Assembly: GCA_025846845.1 (NCBI GenBank)
Contig: JAOYTL010000003.1
Coordinates: 372,001-436,000 of the forward strand
Direction of reading: 5' to 3'
From: Alloboseaceae bacterium BT-24-1
Lineage (GTDB): Bacteria; Pseudomonadota; Alphaproteobacteria; Rhizobiales; Beijerinckiaceae
DNA: 64,000 nucleotides
Of the stretch, positions 49,590 to 56,930 are shown one piece after another. The notes under the pieces are model-generated. The model had not been told where the DNA came from. It was given only the letters and a program-made list of their open reading frames with translations, and did not search any database. The translations under genes were made by a program, and so were the position numbers. Positions within the stretch are counted from its first letter, which is position 1. The number at the start of each line of letters is the position of its first letter.

Positions 49590-50744
49590 TCACCCGAGCT
49601 GAAAACGCTCGAAGCGCTGCATCTCCTCGTCGACCTGTCGCCGCAGTTCCGCGGAGGGCTCCGGCTCCAGCCAGGTCCATTGCTGCACCAGGAGCTTGCG
49701 CGCCGCCCGGTCCGTCTTGAGGTCGGCCACGGCGACGATGCGGTCTCCCGCCAGCACCGGCAGGCCGAAATAGCCGAAGACGCGCTTCTCCTTGGGCAGG
49801 TAGGCCTCGAAGATGTGGTCGTAGCCGAAGAACAGCTTCAGCCGCTTGCGCTGGATGATCAGCGGATCGAACGGCGACAGGATGTGGACGAGCCCCTCAT
49901 CCGACGGCGCGACGGGTTCCAGGGTCTCGGGCCGGGCCCAATGCGGTGTTTTCTCTGCGCCCTCGATCGCGACCGGCACGAGTTCCTTGCGCCTCACCCG
50001 CCCGGCGATCAGCTCGCCGACCGCCTTCTTACTGGGCGCATCAAGATGGCAGATCGAATCGAGGCTGACGATGCCTTGCGCCTGCAAGGCACGGTCGAGC
50101 TTGTAGGCGGCGATCTGTCGCTCCGAGGCCGGCGTCGGCCGCTTCTCCCAGCCGAAATGCCGGTCCATCAGCTCATAGGTCTTGAGCATGCCGGAACGCG
50201 CCGAGATGACGAGCTCGCCATCGTAGAAGGCGCGTTCGAGCAGGCCCTTGGACGGCTTCTTGCTCGCCCACAGATGCGTCTTCTCGACCAGCACGTCGGT
50301 GTCGATGTCGCGGATGGTGAGCGCGCCATCCTTGCGGATGCGGCGCAGCAGCTTGCGTGTCTCCTCGCGGCCGCCGACCGAAGCCCAGCGCTTCGGCTCG
50401 GCGCGATGCGCCTTCATCGCAGGCAGGAAATAACGAAGATCAGCTGTCGGCACATAGGACAGCGCATGCGTCCAGTACTCGAACACCGACCTGTCCCGCG
50501 ATTGCGCCTGCGCGAGGTCGTCACGGCGATAGTCGGGGATGCGGCTGTAGAGGATGTGGTGGTGGCAGCGCTCGACCACGTTGATCGTGTCGATCTGGAC
50601 ATAGCCGAGATGCGCGGTGGCCGCCGCCGTCGCCTCGAGCCCGGAGCCGAACGGCTCTCGCGCATCTAATTTCTGGGCTTTGAGCCAGATCCGGCGCGCT
50701 TGTGCCTTGTCGAGCTTCAGGATTCTTCGGGGTCGCGTCGCCAT
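49590..50744 (-). CDS. ycaQ: YcaQ/AlkX-type winged-helix DNA glycosylase
   Basis: A 384-residue member of the HTH_42 family of DNA glycosylases that excise alkylated bases and unhook interstrand crosslinks. It matches E. coli YcaQ through the N-terminal core, including HLGYVQIDTINVVERCHHHILYSR split across helix and beta-wing. The catalytic QxD motif is present (Gln50-Ile-Asp52), rather than the QxQ of AlkZ. Tandem winged helices and a C-terminal beta-barrel (SPFDPLIIQRKRLKLFFGYD) follow. It converges with the SGNH gene. The mazEF module upstream on the same strand is probably a separate unit. Confidence 0.93.
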   Translation of the reverse strand: MATRPRRILKLDKAQARRIWLKAQKLDAREPFGSGLEATAAATAHLGYVQIDTINVVERCHHHILYSRIPDYRRDDLAQAQSRDRSVFEYWTHALSYVPTADLRYFLPAMKAHRAEPKRWASVGGREETRKLLRRIRKDGALTIRDIDTDVLVEKTHLWASKKPSKGLLERAFYDGELVISARSGMLKTYELMDRHFGWEKRPTPASERQIAAYKLDRALQAQGIVSLDSICHLDAPSKKAVGELIAGRVRRKELVPVAIEGAEKTPHWARPETLEPVAPSDEGLVHILSPFDPLIIQRKRLKLFFGYDHIFEAYLPKEKRVFGYFGLPVLAGDRIVAVADLKTDRAARKLLVQQWTWLEPEPSAELRRQVDEEMQRFERFQLG

Positions 50745-50856
50745 GCTGGCAAGCTAGCCACAAGCAGGACCGCGGATAAGGGGCGATCGCTCGCATTCCT
50801 GACAGGGCGTGTCGGCGGCGAATGGATGAGCCACTCGCCGTTTCACCCGCCGCCGC

Positions 50857-51204
50857 TCACACCGCTGGCCGCGATGAACCGGCCAATCCCAAGAATACTG
50901 CGATCGCCCGGTTGAGTCGCACCACATCCTCGTCGTCGAGCCGCCCGATCCGCTCGCCAAGCTTGCTCTTCGGAACCGTCGTGAGCTTGTCGACCATGAG
51001 CCTGCTGGGGGAGTGCAGGCCGTTGCCGGAATGAGGCGTCACGGGCAGACGAAACAGGGGCGCTTCGGTTTCGTCGGTGGTAAAGGCGCAGATCGTGATC
51101 GAGGCGGTGGCGTCGAAACTGTCGTCCTGGACGATCACCACGGGGCGCGGCTTGCCCGCATAGTCCTGGCCGCCGGAGACGGTCCAGACCTCGCCACGCC
51201 TCAT
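50857..51204 (-). CDS. mazF: MazF/PemK-family toxin
   Basis: The 115-residue product is a type II toxin endoribonuclease of the MazF/PemK fold. It opens MRRGEVWTVSGGQDYAGKPRPVVIVQDDSF, with the conserved Arg/Pro loop, and continues with TICAFTTDETEAPLFRLPV and a SRLMVDKLTTVPKSKLGERIG segment that contains the catalytic-region strand and helix. Its start overlaps the antitoxin stop by 4 nt, the usual coupled arrangement. Cleavage specificity cannot be predicted. Confidence 0.93.
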   Translation of the reverse strand: MRRGEVWTVSGGQDYAGKPRPVVIVQDDSFDATASITICAFTTDETEAPLFRLPVTPHSGNGLHSPSRLMVDKLTTVPKSKLGERIGRLDDEDVVRLNRAIAVFLGLAGSSRPAV

Positions 51205-51413
51205 TCGACATCGCCGATCGTGATCGAGTCGATGAAGGCCTGGTCTTCCGCCGCTTGCCTACTCAGCGCCACCGCCTGCGACTGTCGATGCGCTTCCGCC
51301 CGGAAACCGACCGCGCGGACATCCGGAACCCAAATCTGGATCGGCCGCAGCCCCTGCTCGCGCAACCGCTCGCGATGACGACGGACCTTCAACTTGCTGC
51401 CCGGAGATGCCAT
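51201..51413 (-). CDS. mazE: MazE-family (DUF3018) antitoxin
   Basis: A 70-residue antitoxin with the basic N-terminal DNA-binding part SKLKVRRHRERLREQGLRPIQIWVPD, typical of the DUF3018 branch that replaces canonical MazE, and an acidic C-terminal tail ending DSITIGDVE that would wrap the toxin. It precedes the toxin with a 4-nt overlap and sits downstream of a perfect palindrome that is the likely autoregulatory operator. Confidence 0.9.
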   Translation of the reverse strand: MASPGSKLKVRRHRERLREQGLRPIQIWVPDVRAVGFRAEAHRQSQAVALSRQAAEDQAFIDSITIGDVE

Positions 51414-51430
51414 GTCATAGCCCTCGCCTT

Positions 51431-51444
51431 GGTTACATGTAACC
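51431..51444. promoter_or_regulatory. Operator palindrome of the mazEF module
   Basis: GGTTACATGTAACC is a perfect 14-bp palindrome 18 nt upstream of the antitoxin start. Its position and symmetry suit autorepression by the antitoxin or toxin-antitoxin complex. Confidence 0.8.
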
Positions 51445-51479
51445 TAGCATGGCAAGCAACGCGAAGAAAGGGAGACTGC

Positions 51480-51755
51480 TTAAGAGCTCGCGGACAGCGC
51501 CTGCGCCAACGCATCCGCGGTCACCTCCGCCAGTCCCATCTGGACCTTGAAAGCTCTGGTCTTCTCGCCGGGCTTCATCACCAGGATCACCGTCTCGGTG
51601 CCTGGGCAGGCGGGATCGGCGCAGAGGATCTCGTTGACGGCGATCACGGCGTTCTCGGGCAGGTGAAGCAGCTCGCGCACCTGCCGCTTGATCTGCGCCG
51701 CGGCATCGGCCCCGGCGGCGTCGCGCTTGTCCTTGCCGAACAGGCCAAAGCGCAT
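51480..51755 (-). CDS. Conserved small protein with CxxxxCPG motif, function unknown
   Basis: A 91-residue cytosolic protein that I do not recognise as a named family. Residues 20-70 look like a compact alpha/beta domain: QIKRQVRELLHLPENAVIAVNEI, a two-cysteine loop CADPACPGTETVILV and MKPGEKTRAFKVQ. The paired Cys could bind metal or form a disulfide. It is 6 nt downstream of the WD40 gene and part of the run znuA, COG0523 GTPase, WD40, this gene, so metal handling is a reasonable guess from context only. Confidence 0.75.
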   Translation of the reverse strand: MRFGLFGKDKRDAAGADAAAQIKRQVRELLHLPENAVIAVNEILCADPACPGTETVILVMKPGEKTRAFKVQMGLAEVTADALAQALSASS

Positions 51756-51761
51756 CGCCGC

Positions 51762-52772
51762 TCAGCCGCCCGGCAGGGTCAGCACGCCGGCAGCGCCGTC
51801 TTCGGCACCGAAAGCGAGGCGCTTGCCGAGCTTGTCCCAGGCAAAGGCGGTGATGCCGCTGCCGCGCTGTGCCGGCCGCACCAGGAGTTCCGAGGCGTCG
51901 GTCAGGCGCACCATCAGGATGCAGCCATCGTCGTAGCCGATCGCCAGCACCAGCGCCTTCGGATGGAAGGCGACGCGGGTGACCTTGGCGTGGCGCGCGC
52001 CGCATTCGCGCGGCGCCTTGCCGGTCGGCCCGTCGCCCTGGAAGGGCCAGACGATCGCGGCGTCGGCTCCCGACGATGCGAGCCAGAGCCCGTCATGCGA
52101 CCAGGACAGCGAGCGCGGCTTGGCCGGATAGCCGGTCATGCGCATATGGCTCGGCTTGTCGCCGAGCCGCCAGCCATGCAGCGCGTTCTCCTGCATGGCA
52201 CTGACGACGAAGCGCCCGTCAGGCGACCACGTCACCTCGAGATGCGAGCCCTTCCAGTCGAGGAAATCGGGCTTGGCCTCGGTGTTCGGATACCAGAGCA
52301 GCACGCCGTTCATCTGCGCGATGGCGAGGCGATAGCCCTTCGGCGCGAAGACGAGGCCCTGCGGCGTCGAAGCGACCTCGATCGACCTGAGCTTGCCCTT
52401 GTCGTCGCGGGCATGGACGCTGCGGCCAGTGTTCCAGGCGAGACTGCCGGCGGATGACACCGTCACAGCGTCGATCCAGCGCCGCTTCGGGTCGAGCGCG
52501 AGCTCCTCCGGCTCGCCATCGGCTGATGTCGCGACAACGCGGCCGTCGTCGCCGCCACTGATCAGGCGCTCGCCATCCGAGACGGCGCAGAGCAGGCCGC
52601 CGCGATTGGCCTCGACGCTTTCCGTCTTGCCATCGCGCCAGCGCAGCACGCGCCCGTCCGCGAGCGCAAAGGCCAGCGTCTGCTTCAGCCAGAAGGCACC
52701 GACGACATGCTCGCCGGCCTCGATCGGAACGACATGCTCGCGCAGCGAGACAGGTTTGGTGATGGTCTCCAT
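51762..52772 (-). CDS. WD40-repeat protein linked to the COG0523 GTPase
   Basis: A 336-residue cytosolic beta-propeller without signal peptide. About seven WD-like blades are visible, for example ALADGRVLRWRDG, LISGGDDGRVVATS, LSWSHDGLWLASSGADAAIVW, and VAFHPKALVLAIGYDDGCILM near the C-terminus. It probably serves as a scaffold rather than an enzyme. It follows the CobW-type GTPase by 15 nt and overlaps no other gene, and the co-occurrence suggests it assists zinc chaperoning; that is inference. Confidence 0.85.
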   Translation of the reverse strand: METITKPVSLREHVVPIEAGEHVVGAFWLKQTLAFALADGRVLRWRDGKTESVEANRGGLLCAVSDGERLISGGDDGRVVATSADGEPEELALDPKRRWIDAVTVSSAGSLAWNTGRSVHARDDKGKLRSIEVASTPQGLVFAPKGYRLAIAQMNGVLLWYPNTEAKPDFLDWKGSHLEVTWSPDGRFVVSAMQENALHGWRLGDKPSHMRMTGYPAKPRSLSWSHDGLWLASSGADAAIVWPFQGDGPTGKAPRECGARHAKVTRVAFHPKALVLAIGYDDGCILMVRLTDASELLVRPAQRGSGITAFAWDKLGKRLAFGAEDGAAGVLTLPGG

Positions 52773-52787
52773 GACCTTGGCTTTAGC

Positions 52788-53750
52788 TCAAGCTGCGCAG
52801 GCCATGAACCCCTTTCGCAACGCCGCCTCGTCGAGATCGCGTCCGATGAAGACCAGGCGCGAGTTGCGCTCCTCTCCAGCCTTCCAGTCGCGCTGCAGGT
52901 CGCCGTCGAGGATCATGTGCACGCCCTGGAAGACGAAGCGACGCGGCTCGTCCTTGAAGGCGAGGATGCCCTTGGAGCGCAGGATGTTCGGGCCCTGCAC
53001 CTGGCTGATATCGTTGATCCAGGGCATGAACTTGTCCGGATCGACATCGCCGGGAAGCGTGAACGACATCGAGCGGATCTCATCCGAGTGATGATGATGG
53101 TGGCCGGCTTCGAGGAAGTCCGGCTCGATGTCGAGGATGCGGTCGAGGTCGAAGGCGTTGCGGTCGAGCAGCTCGGCGATCGGCAGGTCGCAGCGCGTCG
53201 TCTTGTGCAGCTTGGCGTAGGGGTTGATCGCGCGGATCGCCGCCTCGACCTCGGCGAGCCCTTCGACGCTGACGAGATCGGTCTTGTTCAGGATGATCAC
53301 GTCGGCGAAGGCGATCTGGTTCTTCGCCTCCGGCGCGTCCTTCAGCCGGTCCTGCAGCCATTTCGCGTCGGTGACGGTCACGACCGCGTCGAGCTTGGTC
53401 GCGTCGCCGACATCCTGGTCGACGAAGAAGGTCTGGGCGACAGGCGCAGGATCGGCGAGGCCGGTGGTCTCGACGATGATCGCGTCGAACTTGCCCTTGC
53501 GCTTCATCAAGCCGTCGAGGATGCGGATCAGGTCACCGCGCACCGTGCAGCAGATGCAGCCATTGTTCATCTCGAACACTTCCTCGTCGGCGCCGACGAC
53601 GAGGTCGCCATCGATGCCGGTCTCGCCGAACTCGTTGACGATCACGGCAAATTTCTTGCCGTGGTCCTCGGTGAGGATGCGGTTGAGGAGCGTGGTCTTG
53701 CCGGCGCCCAGATAGCCGGTGAGCACCGTGACGGGAATCTTCTCGGACAT
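52788..53750 (-). CDS. COG0523 (CobW/ZNG) zinc-type GTPase
   Basis: A 320-residue G3E-family GTPase of the COG0523 group, metal chaperones of which some deliver zinc. The P-loop is GYLGAGKTTLL (residues 12-22), the metal site CICC is at residues 65-68 (NNGCICCTVRGD), ETTGLADP is the switch region and NKTDL the base-recognition motif. A natural run of five His after EAGH (about residue 215) is a second metal-binding site. The C-terminal CobW_C domain ends with LVFIGRDLDE. It lies downstream of znuA, which favours zinc over cobalt. Confidence 0.93.
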   Translation of the reverse strand: MSEKIPVTVLTGYLGAGKTTLLNRILTEDHGKKFAVIVNEFGETGIDGDLVVGADEEVFEMNNGCICCTVRGDLIRILDGLMKRKGKFDAIIVETTGLADPAPVAQTFFVDQDVGDATKLDAVVTVTDAKWLQDRLKDAPEAKNQIAFADVIILNKTDLVSVEGLAEVEAAIRAINPYAKLHKTTRCDLPIAELLDRNAFDLDRILDIEPDFLEAGHHHHHSDEIRSMSFTLPGDVDPDKFMPWINDISQVQGPNILRSKGILAFKDEPRRFVFQGVHMILDGDLQRDWKAGEERNSRLVFIGRDLDEAALRKGFMACAA

Positions 53751-53792
53751 GACTAGAACCTGGTTGGCGGCGCTGCTGCGATCGCGGACCGG

Positions 53793-54701
53793 TCAGGCCG
53801 GGCCGGCGACGAGCGCCTTCTCGATCTGGCTTATATTGTGTTTCATCATCGCGATGTAAGTCCCAGCGGGACCGTTCGGCGCCGAGAGCGCATCCGAATA
53901 GAGCCGCCCGCCGATCTTCGCCCCGCTCTCCTTGGCGATCTGCTCGGCCAGGCGCGGATTGGTGATGTTTTCGAGGAAGACCGCCGGCACCTTCTCCGCC
54001 TTGATCTGGCGGATGATGCGGGCGACGTCCTTGGCCGAGGCCTCGGCCTCGGTGGAAACGCCCTGCGGCGCGATGAACGCGATGCCGTAGGCCTTGGCGA
54101 AATAGCCGAAGGCATCATGCGAGGTGATCGCCTTGCGTCGCTCGGCCGGGACGCGCGCGACAGTCGCCTTGATCTCGGCCTCTAGGGCATCCAGCTTCGC
54201 AAGGTAGGCGGCGGCATTGGCCTCATAGGTTGCCTTGCCGGCCGGATCGGCCGCGACCAGCGCATCCCGAACATTGCCGACATAGGTTTTGGCATTGGCG
54301 ACGCTCTGCCAAGCATGCGGATCCTCGCCACCATGACCGTGGCCGTGATCGTCGGCCATCTTGAGCGGGGTGATGCCGGTAGTGGCAGTCGCGATCGTCG
54401 CCTTCGTGCCCGACGACTTGATCAGCCGGGTCAGCCAGCCCTCGAACTTCAGCCCGTTGACGACGACGAGCTTGGCACCGGCCACCGTCTTCGCATCGGC
54501 CGGCGTCGGCGAATAGACATGCGCGTCGCCATCGGGCCCCACCAGCAGCGCCACCGCGACCCGCTCGCCGCCGATCTCGCGCACGAAATCGCCAAGGATC
54601 GAGAAGCTCGCGACGACGGGCAGCTTCTCCTGGGCGAAGGCCGGCGGCGGCAGGACGGCACCGGCGGCAAGGCCGAGGAGAACGGAGCGGCGGTTCAGCA
54701 T
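53793..54701 (-). CDS. znuA: High-affinity zinc-binding periplasmic protein
   Basis: This cluster A-I metal-binding protein captures Zn2+ for ZnuBC. The 302-residue sequence has a signal peptide (RRSVLLGLAAGAVLPPPAFA), metal ligands in GDAHVYSP, DPHAW and TSHDAFGYFAKAYG, and the last ligand in LYSDALS. The short His-rich loop DDHGHGHGGEDPH is typical of zinc proteins, though manganese cannot be fully excluded. It has its own Zur-like box 18 nt upstream, yet lies 36 nt behind znuB on the same strand. Confidence 0.9.
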   Translation of the reverse strand: MLNRRSVLLGLAAGAVLPPPAFAQEKLPVVASFSILGDFVREIGGERVAVALLVGPDGDAHVYSPTPADAKTVAGAKLVVVNGLKFEGWLTRLIKSSGTKATIATATTGITPLKMADDHGHGHGGEDPHAWQSVANAKTYVGNVRDALVAADPAGKATYEANAAAYLAKLDALEAEIKATVARVPAERRKAITSHDAFGYFAKAYGIAFIAPQGVSTEAEASAKDVARIIRQIKAEKVPAVFLENITNPRLAEQIAKESGAKIGGRLYSDALSAPNGPAGTYIAMMKHNISQIEKALVAGPA

Positions 54702-54718
54702 GGCATCTCTCGCGCTGT

Positions 54719-54735
54719 ATGAAACACTATAACAT
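54719..54735. promoter_or_regulatory. Zur-like box upstream of znuA
   Basis: ATGAAACACTATAACAT (plus strand) matches ATGTTATA-N-TATAACAT at 13 of 16 positions, with one perfect half. It is 18 nt upstream of the znuA start, within the znuB-znuA gap, suggesting an internal zinc-responsive promoter. Confidence 0.6.
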
Positions 54736-54737
54736 AA

Positions 54738-55613
54738 CTAGCGCTGGAGATGGGCCCTCGGCAAGAGGCGCCGCGCAAGGCCGCCCTGCGATCCCAGCAG
54801 GAGCGAGCCGAGATAAAGCGCGCCGGCCGACAGGATGATCGCCGGTCCGGCCGGGAGATTGCTGCCGGCAGCGTAGGAGGCGACGAGCCCGATATAGCCG
54901 GAGGCCATGCCGAAGCCGGAAGCGAGCAGGATCAGCCGGGTGATGTCGGCGGTCCAGAATCGCGCCGCGGCAGCCGGCAACATCATCAGACCGACCGCGA
55001 GCAGCGTGCCGAGCGCGTGGAAGCCGGCGACAAGGTTGAGCACGACGAGCCCGAGGAAGGTCAGGTGGACGACGCCGCCCGAGCGGCTGACCGAGCGCAG
55101 GAAGCCGGGATCGACGCATTCGAGCACGAGCGGGCGGTAGACCAGCGCCAGCACGCCGAGCGTCAGGCTGGCGACGCTGGAGAGCAACACCAACACATCG
55201 TCGTCGAGCGCCAGCACATTGCCGAACAGCACGTGGAAGAGATCGACCGCCGAGCCACGCAGCGAGACCAGGGTGACACCGAGCGCCAGCGAGATCAGAT
55301 AGAAGGCGGCGAGCGAGGCGTCTTCCTTGAGCACGGTCAGACGCGCCACGGCGCCGGCAGCGAGCGCGACGGCAAAGCCGGCGACGAGCCCGCCCAGCGT
55401 CATCGCCGGCAGCGAGAAGCCGGCGACGAGATAGCCGAGCGCGGCGCCCGGCAGGATCGCATGCGCCATGGCGTCACCGGTCAGGCTCATCCGCCGCAGC
55501 ATCAGGAAGACGCCGACCGGCGCGCCCGAGACCGACAGCGCGATCACGCCGACCAGCGCCCGGCGCATGAAGTCGAATTCGGCGAAAGGGCCGATCAGGA
55601 GGTCGTAGAGCAT
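54738..55613 (-). CDS. znuB: Zinc ABC transporter permease
   Basis: A 291-residue cluster 3 ABC-3-type metal permease with about eight TM segments. Conserved blocks are FMRRALVGVIALSVSGAPVGVFLMLRRMSLTGDAMAHAILPG near the N-terminus (ATPase-coupling and channel entry) and VGFHALGTLLAVGLMMLPAAAARFW-like text (as VAGFHALGTLLAVGLMMLP) in the second half. It forms the homodimeric channel for zinc with ZnuC. It is 22 nt downstream of znuC. Confidence 0.93.
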   Translation of the reverse strand: MLYDLLIGPFAEFDFMRRALVGVIALSVSGAPVGVFLMLRRMSLTGDAMAHAILPGAALGYLVAGFSLPAMTLGGLVAGFAVALAAGAVARLTVLKEDASLAAFYLISLALGVTLVSLRGSAVDLFHVLFGNVLALDDDVLVLLSSVASLTLGVLALVYRPLVLECVDPGFLRSVSRSGGVVHLTFLGLVVLNLVAGFHALGTLLAVGLMMLPAAAARFWTADITRLILLASGFGMASGYIGLVASYAAGSNLPAGPAIILSAGALYLGSLLLGSQGGLARRLLPRAHLQR

Positions 55614-55635
55614 CGGCCTTGTCTTGTCTCGGCGC

Positions 55636-56361
55636 TCAGGCGGCGCAGGGCGCGGCGTGGCTGTCGAACGCCTCGACCATGCGGCGCGCCTTGAGCAGAT
55701 TGTTCGCCGTCAGCACCTCGCCGGTCTCGCCCCAGGCGATCGCTTCACGCGCCAGGAGCAGCGTCTGCGGGAAGGCGCGCTTCACCGTCTCGATATCGTG
55801 CAGCACGGCAACGACAGTGCGGTTCTCGCCATGCCAGCGCTGGACCAGCGCCAGCAGGTCGGCGCTCGTGCGGGCATCGATCGCGGTGAAAGGCTCGTCG
55901 AGCAGGATGATATCGGCGTCCTGCAGCAGGAGCCGGGCGAACAGCGCGCGCTGCATCTGTCCGCCCGAGAGCGTGCCGATGCTGCGGCCCTCGAAGCCAG
56001 TGAGGCCGACCGCGGAGATCGCCGCCTCGATCTTGCTGCGCTGGCCAAAGCCGATCCGGCCGAAGATGCCAGCCGTGCCCCAGAGGCCCATGGCGACGAG
56101 GTCGTAGACATGGATCGGGAAGGAGCGGTCGAGTTCGGCAGATTGCGGGAGATAAGCGAGGCGCTTGCCCTTGGCGAGGGTCACCGTGCCGTCGAGCGGC
56201 GAAAGCGCGCCGGCGATGGCCTTGAGCAGGGTCGACTTGCCGGCGCCGTTCGGCCCAACGATGGCGATCAGGCTGCCCGGCGCGATCTCGCCCGAGAGAT
56301 GATGCACCGCCGGATGGCGGTCATAGCCGAGCGTCAGATCGCTGAAACGGATGGCGGGCAT
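55636..56361 (-). CDS. znuC: Zinc ABC transporter ATP-binding protein
   Basis: The 241-residue ATPase has Walker A GPNGAGKST, signature LSGGQMQR, Walker B IILLDEP and the H-loop VVAVLHDIETVKRAF, as in ZnuC/MntB-type proteins. ATG 56361 gives MPAIRFSDLTLGYDRHPAVHH, but it lacks a clear ribosome site; GTG 56382 or TTG 56403, which overlaps the preceding miniprotein, are possible and would couple translation. It is the second gene of the zinc operon. Confidence 0.92.
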   Translation of the reverse strand: MPAIRFSDLTLGYDRHPAVHHLSGEIAPGSLIAIVGPNGAGKSTLLKAIAGALSPLDGTVTLAKGKRLAYLPQSAELDRSFPIHVYDLVAMGLWGTAGIFGRIGFGQRSKIEAAISAVGLTGFEGRSIGTLSGGQMQRALFARLLLQDADIILLDEPFTAIDARTSADLLALVQRWHGENRTVVAVLHDIETVKRAFPQTLLLAREAIAWGETGEVLTANNLLKARRMVEAFDSHAAPCAA

Positions 56362-56395
56362 GGGTTTTGTACTCTTGTTCACGCCGGATTCTTCA

Positions 56396-56542
56396 TCACA
56401 CAATGACGGCGAAGGTCGCCGCCCACAGCACTGCGATCACGCCGAGCGCCAGGCCGAGCCGTTGCCCGGCCGAGAGCCGCAACAGCGACCAACCGGGCGC
56501 TTCCGCCACGGGGCCGTGGTGATGGACATGATCATGGCTCAT
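56396..56542 (-). CDS. His-rich single-TM miniprotein at the head of the zinc operon
   Basis: A 48-residue reading frame starting MSHDHVHHHGPVAEAPG and ending with one hydrophobic helix (LGLALGVIAVLWAATFAVIV). The N-terminus has five His in nine residues, suggesting metal binding outside or inside the membrane. Its stop lies 35 nt upstream of the chosen znuC ATG and overlaps the alternative TTG start. It is the first possible gene after the upstream Zur-like box. No strong ribosome site is seen, so whether it is translated is uncertain. I do not recognise a named family. Confidence 0.55.
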   Translation of the reverse strand: MSHDHVHHHGPVAEAPGWSLLRLSAGQRLGLALGVIAVLWAATFAVIV

Positions 56543-56545
56543 GAG

Positions 56546-56562
56546 GAATGATATAATGTTAC
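56546..56562. promoter_or_regulatory. Weak Zur-like box at the head of the zinc operon
   Basis: GAATGATATAATGTTAC lies just upstream of the miniprotein start, in an unusually AT-rich patch. It resembles the ATGTTATA-N-TATAACAT type (about 11 of 16 positions in the best register). Zinc repression of the whole operon from here is plausible. Confidence 0.4.
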
Positions 56563-56656
56563 GCTCAATGGCAAGCAAGCACGATGACGCTTGTCACCAG
56601 CTTCGAAGCGCGCCGATATCCATTCTCGTCGATTGCAGCCGGATGGGAGTGCGTGC

Positions 56657-56920
56657 GTGAGCATCGAGCGGGTGACCTTCAAAGCGATACGCGACGGTGT
56701 CGCGACCGGGATTCCGGCCGACGCGATCGAGATCGTCCTGCCTGACGGCCTCAGCTTCCGGCTCATGGCCTTCGCCGGCCGCAAGGGCTCTGCCGTCCTG
56801 CACATGCCCGCCGACGACCCGCAGGCGCCGAGCTTCGACGTGTTCTGCGTCGAGCCCGGTGCGGCCAACACGCTGTTCATCTCCGTCGACCGGGCCCAGA
56901 AGCGCCAGATCGAGGGGTAG
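56657..56920 (+). CDS. Small hypothetical protein
   Basis: An 87-residue protein without signal peptide or TM segment. It begins at GTG 56657 (VSIERVTFKAIRD) behind GGGAG and looks like a single small beta-rich domain: DAIEIVLPDGLSFRLMAFAGRKGSAVLHMPAD and DVFCVEPGAANTLFISVDRAQ. I do not recognise a family. It is divergent from the zinc operon and converges with opgD, ending 11 nt away, so it stands alone. A longer start at 56591 is open but lacks a ribosome site. Confidence 0.65.
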   Translation: MSIERVTFKAIRDGVATGIPADAIEIVLPDGLSFRLMAFAGRKGSAVLHMPADDPQAPSFDVFCVEPGAANTLFISVDRAQKRQIEG

Positions 56921-56930
56921 GTACCTGCCC

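Noticed and set aside
53085..53103. Five consecutive His codons in the COG0523 GTPase as a vector-derived tag
   Set aside because: It lies mid-protein in a variable loop that is commonly His-rich in COG0523 proteins, so it is native.
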